Below, in pieces: positions 16,386-24,651 of a DNA stretch of 64,000 bases. The notes below the pieces were generated by a model, which saw nothing but the letters and a program-made list of their open reading frames with translations, had not been told where the DNA came from and searched no databases. Position 1 is the first letter of the stretch. The number at the start of each line of letters is the position of its first letter. Both the position numbers and the translations under genes were made by a program. This DNA is from Corynebacterium kalinowskii (lineage in GTDB: Bacteria; Actinomycetota; Actinomycetes; Mycobacteriales; Mycobacteriaceae): NCBI RefSeq assembly GCF_009734385.1, contig NZ_CP046452.1, positions 2,294,001 through 2,358,000 of the forward strand, read 5' to 3'.

Positions 16386-18838
16386 ACGCTCCGTGCCCGC
16401 AGCTCCTCCACCTGCAGATCCGCCAAGCGTTCGGCTTCGAGGCGACGCAGTTCCCATTCCTTTTCCAGGGCTGCGCCTTCGATGTCCAGGTGCGGCAAGA
16501 TCTTGTCCAGCCAGGACGGCATCCACCAGGTAGCGCGGCCGAGGAGGAACATGGAGGCGGGGACCAATGCCATGCGGACGAAGAATGCGTCGAAAAGCAC
16601 GCCCGCGCCCAGCGCGAAGCCGAAGATCTTAATGAACGGCAGCGGCTGGTCAATGAACGCGACGAACACGGCGATCATGATGAGCGCCGCGGACGTGACC
16701 ACGCGGGAGCCGAGCGTGTAGCCCTCGATCACGGATTCGTCGACCGCCGAGTAGCGCGAGCCCGGGGTCGGGACGCCGCCATGGTGGGCATAGAACTCGC
16801 GCATGCGGGAGACTAGGAACACCTGGTAGTCCATAGCCAGGCCGAAGGTGACGCCGATGAGGAAGATCGGCATGAAGGAAATCAGCGGGCCTGGGGTTTC
16901 GACCAGGGCCCACAGACCCTCCTGCCAGAACAGGACGGTCACGCCAAACGCGGCACCGACGGACAACAGGAAGCCGAGGCCCGCGACAATCGGCACCATG
17001 ATCGAGCGGAACACCATGAGCAGCAGCACGATGGCCAGCCCCACGACGATCGCCAGGTACAGCGGCATGGCGTCGGAAAGCTTTTGCGTCACGTCGCGCT
17101 GGATTGGGGTGAGGCCCGTGATACCGATCTTGATGCCCGTGGCCGCCTCAGCCTCGGCCTGCGACGCGCGCAGCGAGTGCAGCAGCTTCGTGGTCATCGG
17201 GTCATTCGGACCGGCATACGGCGTGATCATCAGCTGGGCAGCATTGCCCGGCTCATTGACGCCCACGAGCTGCACGTGCTTGATGTCGGCGTTCGTGTTG
17301 AATCGCTCGACCACGTAGGAAAACGCGGCAGCCTGGGCGGCTTTCTTCTCATCGAAGCCCTCCGGGTTCATGTCCCGCTGCGCGCGCACCAGTGGCTGCA
17401 GCGCCGGCGCCGTCGGATCCACCTCTCCCGCGTCGACCACGGCGAGCATCAGGGAATTGTGGCCGTCGCCGAAGCCTTCCGTGAGCAGGTCGGCGGACTT
17501 GCGCTGCGTGCTGCTTAACGACGACGTCGAGTCATTAGGCAGTGCCAGCTCCAGCTGCAGCGCCGGAATGGTGAGCGCTCCGAGCCCCAGCACGACCACC
17601 GCCAGCACGAGCGCCGGGAATCGGTGGACGAAGGTCACCCAGGCGTAGCCCTTGGAGCGGCGGGTGCCACGGCGTGGTTCCTCGCCAGGCCTGCGCGGAT
17701 TACCCGCGAGCCACGGGATTTTCGCACCGAAGGCGAATTTGCCCATCACGCCTAGGAGCGCCGGAACCAGGGTGAGGGCGACCATCACAGCCACGAACAC
17801 GGTGAAGGCGGCAGCAAGACCCATGTAGGTCAGGAACGGGATGCGAACGATCGACAGTGCGATCAGCGCGATGATGACCGTGAGGCCAGCGAACACGACG
17901 GCCGAGCCGGCGGTGCCGACGGCGATGCCTGCGGCGTCGTCACGCGGAGCTTTGCGATACTCCGCTCGGTAGCGCGCCAAGATGAACAGGGCGTAGTCGA
18001 TGCCCACGGCGAGGCCCAGCATCACAGCCAGGACCGGGGTGGTGTTGTTCAGCGTGGCTACGCGCGTGGCCAGCACGATGGTCAGTGAGCCGATGCCGAT
18101 GCCCACTACGGCGGTAAGAAGCGGCAGCCCGGCGGCGATGAGCGAACCGAAGGTGAAGATCAATACGATGAACGCCACGCCGAGGCCGATCATCTCGGAG
18201 GTCGTCTTGATCACGAGTGGGTCGCCGAACGCGGCACCGCCGCCCTCCACGATGAGTCCCTTGGCTCGGCCAATTTCCAGCGCCTCGCGGATGGTGGCGC
18301 GGTGATGGTCGGTGACATCCGTCGGGGAGGGGACGTCGATACCGAAGGTCGCAAAGCCGATGCGGCCATCCTCGGACATTAGGGTCAGGTTTGCAGCGTC
18401 GGCCCTGGCGGTCTCCTCCGGCAGCCCCTGGGCAGTTTCCTGCTCGATAATGCCCTGTTGGAGTTTCGGATTCAGCGTCACGGGATTACCGAAGCGCATC
18501 GTGTCTTTCTTATCCGGAATCCCCTGATCGATGTGCGCGATGACCTCGTCAATCGCTTTCACATACTGGGGTTCAGACAGCCGATGCCCCTCAGGGGCTG
18601 CGAACACGATGTTCACACCCGCATTATCCAGCGGGTTCTTTTGATCCGGGAAGTTCTTGATCAGCAGATCCGCGGCATCCTGCGACGGGGTGCCCGGAAT
18701 GGCGAACTTATCGTCAAAGCCCTTTTGCAGGGTCAGCGCCGAGCCACCCACTGCGATGAGCAGGACTAACCAGATCGCAATCACCGCCCATTTGCGCTGA
18801 TACGACCACTTTCCCACGTGGAACAAGAACTTCGCCAT
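16382..18838 (-). CDS. MmpL-family RND transporter
   Basis: 818 residues with the two-fold MMPL architecture. A first membrane segment near 17-37 is followed by a large external domain. A block of five to six helices includes the GIDYALFILARYR Asp-Tyr motif, then comes a second external domain, and the last helix block has AMDYQVFLVSRMRE. The paired Asp-Tyr residues are the proton-relay motifs of MmpL proteins. The family exports lipids such as mycolate precursors or other envelope lipids; which one cannot be told here. Confidence 0.9.
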   Translation of the reverse strand: MAKFLFHVGKWSYQRKWAVIAIWLVLLIAVGGSALTLQKGFDDKFAIPGTPSQDAADLLIKNFPDQKNPLDNAGVNIVFAAPEGHRLSEPQYVKAIDEVIAHIDQGIPDKKDTMRFGNPVTLNPKLQQGIIEQETAQGLPEETARADAANLTLMSEDGRIGFATFGIDVPSPTDVTDHHRATIREALEIGRAKGLIVEGGGAAFGDPLVIKTTSEMIGLGVAFIVLIFTFGSLIAAGLPLLTAVVGIGIGSLTIVLATRVATLNNTTPVLAVMLGLAVGIDYALFILARYRAEYRKAPRDDAAGIAVGTAGSAVVFAGLTVIIALIALSIVRIPFLTYMGLAAAFTVFVAVMVALTLVPALLGVMGKFAFGAKIPWLAGNPRRPGEEPRRGTRRSKGYAWVTFVHRFPALVLAVVVLGLGALTIPALQLELALPNDSTSSLSSTQRKSADLLTEGFGDGHNSLMLAVVDAGEVDPTAPALQPLVRAQRDMNPEGFDEKKAAQAAAFSYVVERFNTNADIKHVQLVGVNEPGNAAQLMITPYAGPNDPMTTKLLHSLRASQAEAEAATGIKIGITGLTPIQRDVTQKLSDAMPLYLAIVVGLAIVLLLMVFRSIMVPIVAGLGFLLSVGAAFGVTVLFWQEGLWALVETPGPLISFMPIFLIGVTFGLAMDYQVFLVSRMREFYAHHGGVPTPGSRYSAVDESVIEGYTLGSRVVTSAALIMIAVFVAFIDQPLPFIKIFGFALGAGVLFDAFFVRMALVPASMFLLGRATWWMPSWLDKILPHLDIEGAALEKEWELRRLEAERLADLQVEELRARSV

Positions 18839-18854
18839 GCTTCGAGCCTATAAC

Positions 18855-18884
18855 GAAAAGTGCCCCGGACGAATCCAGGGCACC
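18855..18884 (-). terminator. Intrinsic terminator after tRNA-Ser(CGA)
   Basis: On the minus strand GTGCCCTGGA/TCCGGGGCAC form a stem followed by TTTTCG. It lies between the tRNA gene and the start of the MmpL gene. Confidence 0.75.
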
Positions 18885-18897
18885 TGTTAAAAGCTGG

Positions 18898-18985
18898 CGG
18901 TGGCGGCGGGATTTGAACCCGCGGTTGGGGGTTACCCAACAAACGCTTTCGAGGCGTTCACCTTCGGCCGCTCGGACACGCCACC
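18898..18985 (-). tRNA. tRNA-Ser (anticodon CGA)
   Basis: Acceptor arms GGTGGCG/CGCCACC pair. The anticodon stem AACGC/GCGTT encloses CTCGAAA with anticodon CGA. A class II variable arm (TTGGGTAACCCCCAA) and T-arm GCGGGTTCAAATCCCGC complete it. 88 nt with discriminator G. Confidence 0.97.
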
Positions 18986-19029
18986 GCGAATTAGATTAGC
19001 GCTCGCCGAAGAGAGAAACCAAATCGCCT

Positions 19030-19212
19030 CTACTTGTCTTTTTTGAAGGCGCCGAGAATCTTGTCGCCGGTTTCCTTTACTGCGTCCTTGATTTCAGCCT
19101 TGGCTTGGTCAGCGCGACCCTCGTTGGCCAGGGACTCGTTGTTGGTGGCTTCGCCAGCTGCTTCTTTTGCCTTGCCGGATACTTCATCGAACTTGTTCTT
19201 GAAATCGGACAT
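19030..19212 (-). CDS. CsbD-family stress-response protein
   Basis: 60 residues from ATG 19212 with a strong AGGAGGAACAGCA site. The sequence is highly charged and helical (FDEVSGKAKEAAGEATNNES, then DQAKAEIKDAVKETGDKI), matching the CsbD-like family of small, probably disordered, stress-induced proteins. No catalytic role is known. Confidence 0.85.
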   Translation of the reverse strand: MSDFKNKFDEVSGKAKEAAGEATNNESLANEGRADQAKAEIKDAVKETGDKILGAFKKDK

Positions 19213-19252
19213 TGCTGTTCCTCCTGAAGTGGTGCGGGTTGGAAGCCCGAGC

Positions 19253-19708
19253 CTACCTATGTTTGCGGAAGAAGGTACTGAGCAAAGCGCTGCATTCTTC
19301 TTCCAGTACGCCGCCGCGCACCTCAATTTGGTGGAGCTCACCAGGCGCGCGCAGCACCTCAATATGGGAGCCGCAGGCACCTGTCTTTGGCTCCCAGGCA
19401 CCGAATATAACGCGGCCGACCCGGGCGCCAAGGATTGCGCCCGCACACATCGCGCAGGGCTCGAGGGTGACGGCCAGGGTACAGCCGGTCAGTCGCCAGC
19501 CGTCGCCGTGCACCTTGACAGCCTCCCGGATCGCGAGGACTTCGGCGTGGGCGGTTGGATCGAGGTCGGTTTCCCGCCGGTTGGTGGCCGAGGCGAGTTC
19601 GCGGCCGGTGGCGTCGAAAAGCACGGCTCCGACGGGGACATCGGCTTCCGGGGTGCTTCGCGCGACCTCGATGGCGCGGCGCATCATGGCTTCGAAAGCG
19701 GGGAACAT
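19253..19708 (-). CDS. tadA: tRNA-specific adenosine deaminase
   Basis: 151 residues. The zinc deaminase motifs are HAEVLAIREA (His ligand and catalytic Glu) and LEPCAMCAGAILGARVGRVI (two Cys ligands). The enzyme makes inosine-34 in tRNA-Arg(ACG), and a tRNA with exactly that anticodon lies 1.5 kb away. It directly follows its usual actinobacterial partner gene at 19709. Confidence 0.95.
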   Translation of the reverse strand: MFPAFEAMMRRAIEVARSTPEADVPVGAVLFDATGRELASATNRRETDLDPTAHAEVLAIREAVKVHGDGWRLTGCTLAVTLEPCAMCAGAILGARVGRVIFGAWEPKTGACGSHIEVLRAPGELHQIEVRGGVLEEECSALLSTFFRKHR

Positions 19709-20167
19709 TTAGTAGATGTCGGAGAGCTCGTCGCCGAAGCCGAGCTCGTCGGCGATCTGCTGGAGCTGCTCGGACGCCCAGGCTTCGGTGTTGTCGGTGA
19801 TCACGGAGAGGACTTGTTCGGCGAGGCCCAAATCTTCGAGGACATCGAAGTCGCCCTCTGCGTATGGCTCGCCGTCTTCTGCTTCTGCGCCGATCAGGTC
19901 GAGGGCGGATTCGGCGTAGTCATCGTCGATGGCGGCGGTGGCGTCGGAAAGCAGCAGCTTCACGCGGCCCGGGGTTGGGCGCACGATGAGAAAGTAATCG
20001 TCGTCCACGCAGATCATGGCAAATGCGGGCCCTTCGGCGCGCAACGCACGAACCGCTTTGACAGCGTCCTCGACGTCGTGGAAATCGTCGTCGTACTCAG
20101 CGACTTTCCACACGCCATTCACGGCCGTCACTGCGACCGAGAAGCTGAGGTCCTCATTCGTGCTCAT
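19709..20167 (-). CDS. tRNA adenosine deaminase-associated protein
   Basis: 152 acidic residues from ATG 20167. It is the conserved actinobacterial companion of tadA: YFLIVRPTPGRVKLLLSDATAAIDDD and the C-terminal LGLAEQVLSVITDN blocks fit that family. One base separates its stop from the tadA start. Its biochemical role is not known. It is divergent from tyrA, with only 27 bp between the starts. Confidence 0.85.
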   Translation of the reverse strand: MSTNEDLSFSVAVTAVNGVWKVAEYDDDFHDVEDAVKAVRALRAEGPAFAMICVDDDYFLIVRPTPGRVKLLLSDATAAIDDDYAESALDLIGAEAEDGEPYAEGDFDVLEDLGLAEQVLSVITDNTEAWASEQLQQIADELGFGDELSDIY

Positions 20168-20194
20168 GAAACATAATTGTGCCACACTTGCAGG

Positions 20195-21193
20195 GTGACT
20201 ATCGCCAAGATTTCCCGACCCGTCTGCATCCTCGGCCTCGGCCTCATCGGAGGCTCCCTCCTCCGTGACCTCGCCGCGCAAGGCGTCGACGTCTTCGGCT
20301 TCAACCGCAGCCCCTCCGGCGCCACCGCGGCCACCTCCGAAGGCTTCTCCGTGTCCACCAACCTGATCGAGGTACTGCAGCGCGCCGAATCCGCCGGTGC
20401 CCTCATCGTCCTCGCCACCCCAATGCCCGCCATTGGCTCGCTTCTCGACGCCATCGACGAGCACGCCCCTACCTGTGGCATTACCGACGTAGTCTCCGTC
20501 AAAGCCGAGGTCTACGGATTAGTGTGCGACCACGGTATGCAAGACCGCTACGTCGGCGGCCACCCCATGGCTGGCACCGCCGACTCCGGCTGGTCCGCCT
20601 CCCTGGAAGGGCTATTCGAGGGTGCCGCCTGGGTTGTCACCTTCGACCACGCTTACAACTCCCCATCCGACTCCTGGGTCGCGCTATGGATCGATGTCGT
20701 ACGGATGGCACTGTCTGTCGGTGCCGAAGTGATCCCCACCCGAGTTGCGCAACACGACGAGGCCGTCGCCCGCATCTCCCACCTGCCGCACATCTTTGCA
20801 GAGGCCCTCGCGATCACCGGCGATAACGGTGGTGCCTTGGCACTTTCGCTGGCCGCGGGCTCTTTCCGCGACTCCACCCGCGTCGCCGGTTCTCACCCCT
20901 CCCTCGTCCAAGCCATGTGCGAAAACAACCGCGAAGCCCTGCTCGTAGCCCTCGATGAAGCTCTTACTCTCCTCCATGATGCGCGCGCAGCCCTCGCCTC
21001 CCCAGAGAACGACCTCAGCCTGCTCATTGACACCGGCTACCGCTCCCGCATCCGCTTCGAAGCACGCACCGGCGTCTCTGGCATATCCGGTGTTTCCGGG
21101 CGCCCCGTCCTTCGCCTCCACCCCGGCGCCGAGAACTGGATCTCCCAGCTCGAACAAGCCGAAAACCTCGGCGCCCGCATCGACGTGTTCTAG
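20195..21193 (+). CDS. tyrA: Prephenate dehydrogenase
   Basis: 332 residues from GTG 20195. The N-terminal Rossmann motif is CILGLGLIGGSLLRDL. The conserved VSVKAEVYGL, VGGHPMAGTADSGWSA (substrate histidine region) and the C-terminal helical dimer domain with SHLPHIFAEAL are present. It belongs to tyrosine biosynthesis. An in-frame TTG at 20177 is a less likely start. The gene ends in a terminator that also serves the converging tRNA-Arg. Confidence 0.93.
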   Translation: MTIAKISRPVCILGLGLIGGSLLRDLAAQGVDVFGFNRSPSGATAATSEGFSVSTNLIEVLQRAESAGALIVLATPMPAIGSLLDAIDEHAPTCGITDVVSVKAEVYGLVCDHGMQDRYVGGHPMAGTADSGWSASLEGLFEGAAWVVTFDHAYNSPSDSWVALWIDVVRMALSVGAEVIPTRVAQHDEAVARISHLPHIFAEALAITGDNGGALALSLAAGSFRDSTRVAGSHPSLVQAMCENNREALLVALDEALTLLHDARAALASPENDLSLLIDTGYRSRIRFEARTGVSGISGVSGRPVLRLHPGAENWISQLEQAENLGARIDVF

Positions 21194-21205
21194 ATCCGGG
21201 CATGC

Positions 21206-21234
21206 AAAAAGGCCCCAGGATTTACCTGGGGCCT
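21206..21234. terminator. Bidirectional terminator between tyrA and tRNA-Arg
   Basis: GGCCCCAGG/CCTGGGGCC with an ATTTA loop, flanked by AAAAA on the left and TTG on the right. On the minus strand it ends in TTTTT after tRNA-Arg; on the plus strand it follows tyrA. Confidence 0.88.
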
Positions 21235-21240
21235 TGCTTG

Positions 21241-21313
21241 TGCGCCCGGAGGGACTCGAACCCCCAACCTTCTGATCCGTAGTCAGATGCTCTATCCGTT
21301 GAGCTACGGGCGC
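21241..21313 (-). tRNA. tRNA-Arg (anticodon ACG)
   Basis: 73 nt. Acceptor GCGCCCG/CGGGCGC with discriminator A; D-arm GCTC-AACGGATA-GAGC; anticodon stem TCTGA/TCAGA with loop CTACGGA, anticodon ACG; T-arm GGGGG-TTCGAGT-CCCTC. Its 3' half is repeated at 22610-22658, the left prophage junction, so this gene or a sister copy is the integration target. Confidence 0.97.
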
Positions 21314-21482
21314 GCACTTTGTCGCTCGCTTGCGCTGTGCAACGAAGCATTACTCTACACACGAAGGTTACGCAAAAACAAACTGGCAGGTCATCGTCAT
21401 AATTGTGGATAAGTCTAGTTATCCACAGGCACTGGATTCTCGACCTAGACAACTATGAATAATGCATGTTTCCATCTGAGCC

Positions 21483-22568
21483 ATGTCACGCATCGACCAA
21501 TTCGCTAGCGCCGAAGCCCGCGCCATGGACCTCCTCGCTGAGGCCGCCGGGCTCACGGCCTTCGCTTTGGTCAAACGTGGAATCTCTTTGGGCTCAGCAC
21601 GGCGCATCGCACGCCTATCCAGCGTCTATTTCGACCCTCAGACCCCGTTCTCCCGCCACCGTGCCCGTTGCCGAAGCATCGGGGCCCATCTTGCGCTCCC
21701 CGATCTAGAGACCATCGAAGGGTTCGCGTCCAAAGCGAAAACCCTGGGCGGGCACAAGGCCGCCTGGGAGTTGCGCGAGTATTTATGCACTTTGTCCGGG
21801 GCAAAAGAAATTCGACGAGAAGGCGCAGCAAAGATCGCCGAGTTGGAATCAGCCTCAGACAAGTCGTTAGCACCGAAGGCAGGAGCTCGGTTCTCTCGCC
21901 ACGGCGATATGACCAGGCTGACGCTCACCCTGGATGAGCACACAATGGCCGAGGCACAAGCAGTCTCGATTTCTCATGCCAAGCAGCGCAGCGGCGAAGA
22001 TTTCTCTAAGCAGCAGTTCGCTGAGGCGATCGCAAACCTCATCACTGGCGCAGACGACGCCCAGCGCGTAGAAACGCGCCGAATGATTTATGCAGTGGTA
22101 CCACTCCCCGAGCTTGCGCGAATCTATCGGAGCGAAGGCGACGACCTGGTGGTGCACATGACCGATGGGACGTCGATGAGCGGGCGCGAGTTCCTGGAAG
22201 CCGAGTTTGAGGCAGAAGGATTGGCCGCACTCATCGACCGCGAGGAAGGACCCGTTGACCTGTACCGCACTTCCCGGTTCGCAAGCATCAAACAGCGACT
22301 GTTGCTGCATGCAAAATCAACGACATGCATTTGGCCGGGCTGCAACAAGGGCGCCGAGCACTGTCAAGCGCACCATATCGTGCCCTGGGCCCGCGGCGGA
22401 CCGACCAATATCAACAATATGGCGCATTTATGCAAGTACCATAATGGGATCAACGACGACGACCCCACCAAACCCACCGGAAGAGGTGTGATCTTATCCA
22501 GGGACGGGACCATAGGATGGTACAGCCCGCGAACTGGAACCTTTATCAAAGTCTATTCACCTCGATAA
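21483..22568 (+). CDS. DUF222/13E12-type HNH endonuclease
   Basis: 361 residues. The N-terminal ~200 residues are helical DUF222-like. The C-terminal HNH domain has CIWPGCNKGAEHCQAHHIVP, then GGPTNINNMAHLCKYHNGIND, with the zinc cysteines and the catalytic HH pair. This family is multi-copy and mobile in actinobacteria. It is trapped between the intact tRNA-Arg and the tRNA-Arg fragment, and has its own terminator. Confidence 0.9.
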   Translation: MSRIDQFASAEARAMDLLAEAAGLTAFALVKRGISLGSARRIARLSSVYFDPQTPFSRHRARCRSIGAHLALPDLETIEGFASKAKTLGGHKAAWELREYLCTLSGAKEIRREGAAKIAELESASDKSLAPKAGARFSRHGDMTRLTLTLDEHTMAEAQAVSISHAKQRSGEDFSKQQFAEAIANLITGADDAQRVETRRMIYAVVPLPELARIYRSEGDDLVVHMTDGTSMSGREFLEAEFEAEGLAALIDREEGPVDLYRTSRFASIKQRLLLHAKSTTCIWPGCNKGAEHCQAHHIVPWARGGPTNINNMAHLCKYHNGINDDDPTKPTGRGVILSRDGTIGWYSPRTGTFIKVYSPR

Positions 22569-22577
22569 AGCACAACA

Positions 22578-22603
22578 CCCGTGTTGAACAGTGTCAACAC
22601 GGG
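22578..22603 (+). terminator. Intrinsic terminator of the HNH gene
   Basis: A perfect 10-bp stem CCCGTGTTGA/TCAACACGGG with loop ACAGTG, followed by AATTT. Confidence 0.85.
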
Positions 22604-22609
22604 AATTTG

Positions 22610-22658
22610 GTGCGCCCGGAGGGACTCGAACCCCCAACCTTCTGATCCGTAGTCAGAT
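22610..22658 (-). repeat. Left prophage attachment site (copy of tRNA-Arg 3' half)
   Basis: 49 bp identical to 21240-21288, covering the tRNA-Arg 3' end through the T-arm to the anticodon stem. The identity stops abruptly at 22658, where the sequence changes to TGGAATAGCC and phage genes begin. Integrases of this class use tRNA 3' ends as cores. In this orientation the right junction should carry the core again with a complete tRNA 5' half. I did not find it before 64,000. Confidence 0.8.
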
Positions 22659-22700
22659 TGGAATAGCCCTCTACCTCTCTGTTTAGCGGTGATGTTCCTT

Positions 22701-22737
22701 CAGTGTTCCGTGCTGGTTTTGTTAGTTCGGAACACTG
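22701..22737. repeat. Perfect 10-bp inverted repeat near the left attachment site
   Basis: CAGTGTTCCG at 22701-22710 and CGGAACACTG at 22728-22737, separated by 17 nt. It lies between the core and the end of the TAC operon. It could be a terminator for that operon (no T-run follows on the minus strand) or a recombination protein site. Confidence 0.6.
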
Positions 22738-22793
22738 GCCCGCCATCCCCGGAGACTTGGGCCAGAGCAACACACGTGGCTAATCGAACTGCT

Positions 22794-23234
22794 TTAATGC
22801 GTGATCAAGAATGCCGAGAATGGGGTTGTCCTAATGTTGCGCTCCAACTCAAATGGGATCGGAGTAGGTTCAGCTTCAATCTGCTTAGCCGCCTGATCAA
22901 GATGCGCCATCGCAACATTAAGCGTCCGTGGGATTGCAGACTGAACGACGAACTCCTCGAACTGGGAGGAATCAAACTCTGAAATATCGCTGAGCAATGA
23001 AAAATATCCGCCGATCGTAACTGCGATCTCATCATGGAAAGAATCGCGAGTAAGCGTGATAATTACCTGAAACTTATCCACACCTACGTCGACATTAACC
23101 TGTGCGTCGATGTCCCACCCTGAATGACCTTCATCATCGGATAATCTGCGGTCGAGGTCTTTCCTGACCGCCATGATGCGCCCTACCCTGAATTGCACAT
23201 TCTTCATCTGCTCTTCAAGTGCAGAAAATTGCAT
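22794..23234 (-). CDS. SecB-like chaperone of a TAC system
   Basis: 146 residues whose start overlaps the antitoxin stop (TAATG). The pattern resembles SecB-type chaperones: beta strands WDIDAQVNVDVG and QVIITLTRDSFHDEIAVTI, the GYFSLLSDISEF segment matching the SecB GxF region, a helix FEEFVVQSAIPRTLNVAMAH in the place of the FPYAR helix, and a following PIPFEL segment. Length fits SecB-like TAC chaperones. Inferred job: protect the unstable antitoxin. The match is by eye and distant. Confidence 0.6.
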   Translation of the reverse strand: MQFSALEEQMKNVQFRVGRIMAVRKDLDRRLSDDEGHSGWDIDAQVNVDVGVDKFQVIITLTRDSFHDEIAVTIGGYFSLLSDISEFDSSQFEEFVVQSAIPRTLNVAMAHLDQAAKQIEAEPTPIPFELERNIRTTPFSAFLITH

Positions 23235-23701
23235 TATGCGGCCCTCTCAGTGATCCGAAAAGTATTAGTGCTAGGAGTATTCCTAAAACGTTGACGGACC
23301 TTCTTCTCTAAAAGCAGACCCATATCTTGCTTAATCCTGGGTTCCGTAGAACGGTTGATGCCGAAATCCGAAGGAGGAACTCCATTCGTCCCTCCTGCCA
23401 CATGCCATTGATTGGATTGAATGATCACATTGTGCTCGATCTTTGCCCGCACTCCCAAGGCATACAGTCGCACAAATGCTAGCGAGAAGTCGAGCGGATC
23501 AACTTCAAAAGTCTCGATGCTTTCTTCATCCATTCCCACAGTCTTTGCGAATTCGCTTAGAGAAGGAAAAAGTCGCTTACGCTCAGATATGAGCTGCTCA
23601 AGCATAACTGTGTCGATGTTGAGTTGATCCAGAGCGAGCATTGCTTGCTCAGATTCGATATCAACATTCAATGCATTTGCCAGCGATTCGTAGATGCTCA
23701 T
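23234..23701 (-). CDS. HTH antitoxin of a TAC system (HigA-like)
   Basis: 155 residues from ATG 23701 (site GGAGAAACAGG); a TTG at 23722 is less likely. A helix-turn-helix-like region spans about 35-90 (SLSEFAKTVGMDEESIETFE, then PLDFSLAFVRLYALGV). The C-terminal ~60 residues (after SNQWHVAGGTNG) are an extension absent from simple HigA. In TAC systems such an extension is the chaperone-addiction segment. Lies 17 bp after the toxin gene and is coupled to the chaperone gene. Confidence 0.6.
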   Translation of the reverse strand: MSIYESLANALNVDIESEQAMLALDQLNIDTVMLEQLISERKRLFPSLSEFAKTVGMDEESIETFEVDPLDFSLAFVRLYALGVRAKIEHNVIIQSNQWHVAGGTNGVPPSDFGINRSTEPRIKQDMGLLLEKKVRQRFRNTPSTNTFRITERAA

Positions 23702-23718
23702 CCTGTTTCTCCATTCAC

Positions 23719-24210
23719 TCAATCGCGAGATAAATGCAACTGAAATTGATTGTATGCGTCCAACGCATCATTCGTTTGGCCTTCTGGGTCGTCGGCAAAC
23801 TTGAGTTTCAAAGTTAACGCCAGCAACCTTCCCGGTGTATCTGCAGGCTCCGTGAAATATAGACGTAGCCACTTCTTCTTCACATTGCAGTCCGGAGGAA
23901 GATTCCGGTACTTAATTTCAAGAATATCCCGGCAACTCACCATGCAGTCGACATCGAACCGATGGGTCCTTCCGAACGAAAGCTCGCCTCGTGCAGCTTG
24001 ATCCATCTTCAACCGCATCCGCTGCAACAGAGTAATCGCGGACAACGAGCCAGCCTCTTCGATCAAAACTCGATTGCTGAAACTCGTCGCTTCCACCCAC
24101 TCGAAAGGCGGAGTCTCCTGGTTCACACGTAATTCGCCCTTTTCGATGTAATGACTGCGACAAGAGCGAGCCCCTGGGGGATCCACTCGATGAGCCCGCA
24201 CATCCGCCAC
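23719..24210 (-). CDS. RelE/HigB-like toxin of a TAC system
   Basis: 163 residues from GTG 24210, preceded by GAGGAG at 5 nt; the in-frame ATG at 24240 has no ribosome site, and a GTG at 24126 is another option. The C-terminal half has the strand order of RelE/HigB (Gp49-like) toxins: DILEIKYRN, then KKWLRLYFTEP, RLLALTLKLKF, and a last helix QTNDALDAYNQFQLHL. Such toxins cleave mRNA on ribosomes. First gene of the three-gene operon. Catalytic residues cannot be assigned from sequence alone. Confidence 0.55.
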   Translation of the reverse strand: MADVRAHRVDPPGARSCRSHYIEKGELRVNQETPPFEWVEATSFSNRVLIEEAGSLSAITLLQRMRLKMDQAARGELSFGRTHRFDVDCMVSCRDILEIKYRNLPPDCNVKKKWLRLYFTEPADTPGRLLALTLKLKFADDPEGQTNDALDAYNQFQLHLSRD

Positions 24211-24309
24211 AAGCACTCCTCGATGGTATCTATTATGCATTTGACGGATTGAAGTTTACCCGCTGGCACTCTAAACAATGAGACTCATACTAAGTGATGG
24301 GGTCAAGAT

Positions 24310-24651
24310 TTAGAGGTCAGCTTCGATCTCAGTCGGGGTGGGCAAGGCAGCCAGCGGATAGTGCCGACGCCAATCACGAATGTGCCCGAGCGCCGCATGG
24401 TACTTTTTCTCGAAGTCGTCCAGACGAGCGTCACGCTCCGCGAAGCCCGCCTCCATCTGTGATTTCAGCTTGGCGATCTCCCCGGTAAACGTGTCCAGCA
24501 AGACCTGGGCGCGGGTGTCATTGTCATTCTGCTTCGTCTGCTCTTTGGCGCCGTGGGTGAATACCCGATTAGCGGCCAAGGACGCGATCATGATGAAGAA
24601 GATCGAGAGTGCGCCCCATGCGTTATCGGGCAGAGTGGTAGGAAAGACCAT
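24310..24651 (-). CDS. Phage membrane protein with coiled coil (DUF2746-like)
   Basis: 113 residues: one N-terminal membrane segment (AWGALSIFFIMIASLAAN), then a charged coiled-coil region (IAKLKSQMEAGFAERDARLD). It is the last gene of the lysis cassette and overlaps the previous gene by 29 bp. Proteins of this shape follow holins in many actinophages and may be an accessory holin or spanin-like factor. Role not proven. Confidence 0.7.
   Translation of the reverse strand: MVFPTTLPDNAWGALSIFFIMIASLAANRVFTHGAKEQTKQNDNDTRAQVLLDTFTGEIAKLKSQMEAGFAERDARLDDFEKKYHAALGHIRDWRRHYPLAALPTPTEIEADL

Noticed and set aside
22794..24210. Reading the operon as CmdTAC
   Set aside because: The first protein has a RelE/HigB-like strand pattern and no visible ADP-ribosyltransferase motif, so only the general TAC layout is supported.
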